Origin: a virus
Length of the DNA: 41,036 nucleotides
IMG/VR virus record: IMGVR_UViG_3300027743_000019
Location: 1 to 41,036 of that record
Strand: one strand, 5' to 3'
The stretch's first letter is position 1. Every line of letters begins with the position of its first letter. The notes under the pieces are model-generated. The model was given only the letters and a program-made list of their open reading frames with translations. It ran no database searches and had not been told where the DNA came from. Of this stretch, positions 38,507 to 41,036 are shown one piece after another. Made by a program: the position numbers and the translations under genes.

Positions 38507-39355
38507 ATGAGCGACCAACTCGACGCATTCCTGACCTCGGGCACGCAGCCACCGGCACCCACGGACGCGCCAGCCCCTACGGCGGCGCCAGAGGCCCCTA
38601 CAGGCGCCCCGGAGGCAAAGCCGCCCGCGACTACCGCCAAAGCCCCGGAACGCCCCCAGGAGGCCGCCAAGGCCGCGCCTGAGCCGGACCCGGACGCCGA
38701 CATCCCCCTGGACGGCAGCGCCATATCCCCCGCCGCCTGGCAGAAGGCCCGCACCGACTGGAAGAGCAAGGTCGTCGCCGCCGAAACCGAGGCGCGGCTG
38801 CTCCGGGAGCAGATCGAGGCCATCCGCAAGCAGCCCCCCGCGCAGGCACAGCCGCAGCAAGCCCCCCCGCCGCAGCAGTTCGAACCGCTCGACCCCGTGC
38901 GCGATCCCGTCGCCTACCACAACCGCCTGGTGCAGGTGCAACTCAACGAGCGGCTCAACATGTCCGAGCTGGTCGAGCGCGAGAAGCACACCCCGGAGGC
39001 GTTCGAGGCCGCGGTGACCGAGTTCCAGGCCGCCGCCCAGACGGACCCGCAACTGTTCGCCAAGCTGCACGCCCAGCGCCACCCCTACGGCTGGTTGTTC
39101 AAGGAGGTCGAGCGCATCCGGGTGCAGAAGGAACTCGGCGACGACCCGGCGGCCTACAAGGCGCGGCTCATCGCCGAGGAGCGCGCGAAATGGGAGGCCG
39201 AGATGGCCGGCGCCGGCCACGCCCCCATCTCCCCAGCCGCCGGGCTGCCGCCGTCGCTCGCCACCACGCGGTCAGCCGCGCCGAGGAGCACCAACGGGTT
39301 TTCGGGGCCGCCGCCGCTCGATGACATCTTCCGCAGGGATGCCAAGCGGCGGTGA
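38507..39355 (+). CDS. Scaffolding protein
   Basis: 282 aa, directly before coat. The N-terminal 65 aa are Pro/Ala-rich and disordered. The centre (75-200) is helical with ETEARLLREQIEAIRKQ and DPVRDPVAYHNRLVQVQLNERLNM. The C terminus is basic (PPPLDDIFRRDAKRR), the usual coat-binding end of scaffolds. It guides prohead assembly and is later lost. Confidence 0.75.
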   Translation: MSDQLDAFLTSGTQPPAPTDAPAPTAAPEAPTGAPEAKPPATTAKAPERPQEAAKAAPEPDPDADIPLDGSAISPAAWQKARTDWKSKVVAAETEARLLREQIEAIRKQPPAQAQPQQAPPPQQFEPLDPVRDPVAYHNRLVQVQLNERLNMSELVEREKHTPEAFEAAVTEFQAAAQTDPQLFAKLHAQRHPYGWLFKEVERIRVQKELGDDPAAYKARLIAEERAKWEAEMAGAGHAPISPAAGLPPSLATTRSAAPRSTNGFSGPPPLDDIFRRDAKRR

Positions 39356-39364
39356 CTCCTGCAC

Positions 39365-39370
39365 TATAAT
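39365..39370 (+). promoter_or_regulatory. Possible promoter -10 box before the coat gene
   Basis: TATAAT is an exact -10 consensus, in the short dyad TGCA-CTATAA-TGCA, immediately after the scaffold stop. The -35 region 17 nt upstream (CCAAGC) is poor, so activity would need an activator or be weak. An extra promoter for coat would fit its high demand. Confidence 0.35.
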
Positions 39371-39407
39371 GCACAATTAGGTTGCAATCCGGCCCTAATG
39401 GGTGTGA

Positions 39408-39426
39408 ATAAGACGCTGCGTCTTAT
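39408..39426 (+). terminator. Perfect 9-bp hairpin
   Basis: ATAAGACGC-T-GCGTCTTAT. Nine base pairs with a one-nt centre (practically a 3-nt loop), followed shortly by the palindrome GGGACGCGTCCC (39431-39442). No T tract follows. It could be an RNA processing site, a partial terminator or a protein site that sets the coat-to-scaffold ratio. Confidence 0.45.
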
Positions 39427-39439
39427 CCAGGGGACGCGT

Positions 39440-39634
39440 CCCGCCGCCGGGGACACGCGACTATCGGGCGTTAAACGCCGCCACTGGAACCCGCCGCCGG
39501 GGATAATCGGGCGTTCTTTCGGGCTGTAATCGGGCCTGCCGCCGGGGCCGCGCCATCACCAGGCGATAAACGGGTGGCCCGCTGCCGGGGCTTATCGGGC
39601 GCGTATTCGGGCTGTAGCGCCCCGCCGCCGGGGG
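39440..39634. repeat. Coat-gene leader repeats
   Basis: CCGCCGCCGGGG or close variants occur at 39441, 39491, 39536, 39579 and 39622 (43-50 nt apart). Four are followed by ATCGGGC elements (39463, 39506, 39529, 39594), and TTCGGGCTGTA occurs at 39518 and 39606. GGCGTT-A-AACGCC (39467-39479) is a further dyad. The 340-nt interval 39356-39695 holds no gene; reading frames across it are products of the repeats. It may be a structured leader RNA, a packaging site or a protein-binding array. Confidence 0.65.
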
Positions 39635-39695
39635 CATCCGCACGCCGCGCCGCATAGGCGTGGCTTCCCGCGCCCCTCGCCCGAGGACCACTCAA

Positions 39696-40808
39696 TTGGC
39701 AGACATGAACCTGACGCCCGCGAGAGCGGGACTGACTCCGATCATCTGGGATTCGGATTACTTCACCGAATACGTCCGCAAGAACCAGTTCGCCCGCTAC
39801 ATGGGCACGTCGATGTCCTCGATGATCCAGGTGCGCGAGGACCTCACCCGCAAGGCCGGCGACACCGTCGTGTTCCCCACCGTCCGCCGCCTCGTCGGGG
39901 CCGGCGTCACCGGCAACGCGGTGCTGGAGGGCAACGAAGAAATCCTCAACGCCCGCAGCCTTAACCTGACCGTCGCCGCCATCCGCCACGCCGTCGCCGT
40001 CTCCGACTGGGATGAGCAGAAGTCGGTCATCGCGCTCCGCGACGCCGCGCGCGACGCGCTGATGAACTGGAGCATGGAGAAAATCCGCGCCGACATCATC
40101 ATCAGCCTGGAGTCGGTGACGGCGGACGGCAGCGTCCAAATCCCTTACAGCACCGCCTCGGCCGCGCAGCGCAACTATTGGCTCACGAACAACGCCGACC
40201 GCGTGCTGTTCGGGGTGTCCAAGTCCAACGCCGTCTCCAACGTCATGGCGACCGCGCTCACCGCGCTGGACTCGCCCACCGACAAGATGTCGGCCGCCAT
40301 CGTCACCCTCGCCAAGCGAATCGCCCGCACCGCCAGCCCGCGCATCCGGCCGATCAGCGTCAACGACGACGAGGAATGGTTCGTGATGTTCATGCCGAGC
40401 CTGCCGTTCCGCGACCTGATGCAAGACCCCGTCATCATCGACGGGCTCAAATATGCCTGGGAGCGCGGCCGGGATAACCCGCTGTTCACCGCGGGCGACA
40501 TCATCTGGAACGGGGTCATCATCAAGGAAATCCCCGAGATGCCGGTCATCGTCGGCGCAGGCGCGGGCGGCACCACCGACGTCGCCATGTCGGCGCTCTG
40601 CGGCGCGCAGGCACTCGGCGTCGCCTGGGCGCAGCGGACCAAGAGCACCACCAACACGCGCGATTATGGCTACATGCACGGCGTCGGCATCCAGGAAATG
40701 CGCGGCATCGGCAAGCTGCGCTTCGGTGTGGACCCGACCGTGGACACCACCAAGCCGGTCGATGCCGGTGTGGTCTCTGTCTTCACCACCGCCGTCGCCG
40801 ACGCATAA
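39696..40808 (+). CDS. Major capsid protein, N4-gp56-like family
   Basis: 370 aa from TTG 39696, preceded by GAGG at 9 nt; the ATG at 39705 is the alternative (367 aa). Family landmarks: YVRKNQFARYMGTSMSSMIQVREDL, GDTVVFPTVRRLVGAGVTGNAVLEGNEEIL, LRDAARDALMNWSMEKIRADII, DNPLFTAGDIIWNGVIIKEIPEMP and AQALGVAWAQRT, in the order of the N4-gp56 coat family. It forms the head shell. Its leader is unusually long and repetitive. Confidence 0.85.
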   Translation: MADMNLTPARAGLTPIIWDSDYFTEYVRKNQFARYMGTSMSSMIQVREDLTRKAGDTVVFPTVRRLVGAGVTGNAVLEGNEEILNARSLNLTVAAIRHAVAVSDWDEQKSVIALRDAARDALMNWSMEKIRADIIISLESVTADGSVQIPYSTASAAQRNYWLTNNADRVLFGVSKSNAVSNVMATALTALDSPTDKMSAAIVTLAKRIARTASPRIRPISVNDDEEWFVMFMPSLPFRDLMQDPVIIDGLKYAWERGRDNPLFTAGDIIWNGVIIKEIPEMPVIVGAGAGGTTDVAMSALCGAQALGVAWAQRTKSTTNTRDYGYMHGVGIQEMRGIGKLRFGVDPTVDTTKPVDAGVVSVFTTAVADA

Positions 40809-40818
40809 GGGGGCACCC

Positions 40819-41036
40819 ATGGCAACCCCCAAGGCCGAGGCGGCGCCGGCCCCGGCGCTCCGCGTCTCGGCGCGAACGCCGGAGGAGCTGGCCGAGATGG
40901 CCGCTCTGTCCGTTGGCGCCCAGGTAATCCTGGACTTCAACGGCGCGGGCAGCATCGGGGCACGGGGCGGCGCGGGCACCAGCATCGAGGAGAACACGCT
41001 GGCCCGCGATGCCCACCTCGTCGCCCTCGGCTACGA
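40819..41036 (+). CDS. 5' part of the decoration-like gene crossing the junction
   Basis: ATG 40819, GGGGG a few nucleotides upstream. Begins MATPKAEAAPAPALRVSAR, then enters the SVGAQVILD block and continues at window position 1 after removing the duplicated 127 bases. Total product 222 aa; see the entry at 1-578. Confidence 0.8.
   Translation, partial: MATPKAEAAPAPALRVSARTPEELAEMAALSVGAQVILDFNGAGSIGARGGAGTSIEENTLARDAHLVALGY
40910..41036. repeat. Terminal direct repeat, right copy
   Basis: Identical to 1-127. Removal of one copy closes the genome into a 40,909-bp circle with an intact gene across the join. Confidence 0.95.

Noticed and set aside
39461-39691. 76-aa minus-strand ORF in the coat leader
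   Set aside because: Its repeated Pro/Arg sequence follows from the DNA repeats, and no start site supports it.
1-41036. tRNA genes
   Set aside because: The few intergenic spaces showed no cloverleaf I could support by eye; a covariance-model scan would settle it.

Overview
This window is a complete, circular, GC-rich (about two-thirds G+C) tailed-phage genome. The first 127 bases (1-127) recur exactly as the last 127 (40910-41036) and lie inside one open gene, so the ends join into a circle of 40,909 bp. The virion genes suggest a P22-like podovirus plan: DUF5681-type small terminase, TerL, 703-aa P22-type portal, scaffold, N4-gp56-type coat, gp4-like adaptor, gp10-like stabilisation protein, several tail fibres and three ejection-type proteins. 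A GcrA-family regulator points to an alphaproteobacterial host.

Layout. (1) 30347-41036 continuing through the junction to 16256, plus strand: zinc-finger protein, O-like initiator with an iteron array inside it, HNH nuclease, terminases, portal, a putative ADP-ribosyltransferase, scaffold, coat, decoration proteins, adaptor, fibres, small membrane proteins, S74 fibre, gp10-like protein, an oxygenase/cupin pair and ejection proteins. (2) 16253-22617, minus strand: leftward early operon with a Gp157-family protein, RecT, an intein-bearing IS110-like protein and small coiled-coil/membrane proteins. It contains a 26-unit array of 9-bp motifs spaced mostly 18 bp apart (17236-17697). (3) 22618-23343: control region with a leftward promoter inside a large palindrome, TTGCA-type dyads and divergent repressor and Cro-like genes. 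(4) 23344-29118, plus strand: early right operon with a VRR-NUC nuclease, a DGQHR protein, ParB, GcrA and a cytosine methyltransferase, invaded by a minus-strand HNH gene. (5) 29221-30077, minus strand: four small genes including an XRE regulator.

Most neighbouring genes overlap by ATGA, GTGA or TTGA, so translation is tightly coupled. A repressor is present, but I see no integrase and no soluble endolysin. ParB-domain proteins, an internal origin and a repeat array make a plasmid-like prophage state possible; this is inference.

The most striking items are the 18-bp-period array, a 765-bp dual-coding overlap inside the methyltransferase gene, the intein in a transposase-like protein, the lambda-style origin, and the repeat-rich leader of the coat gene.
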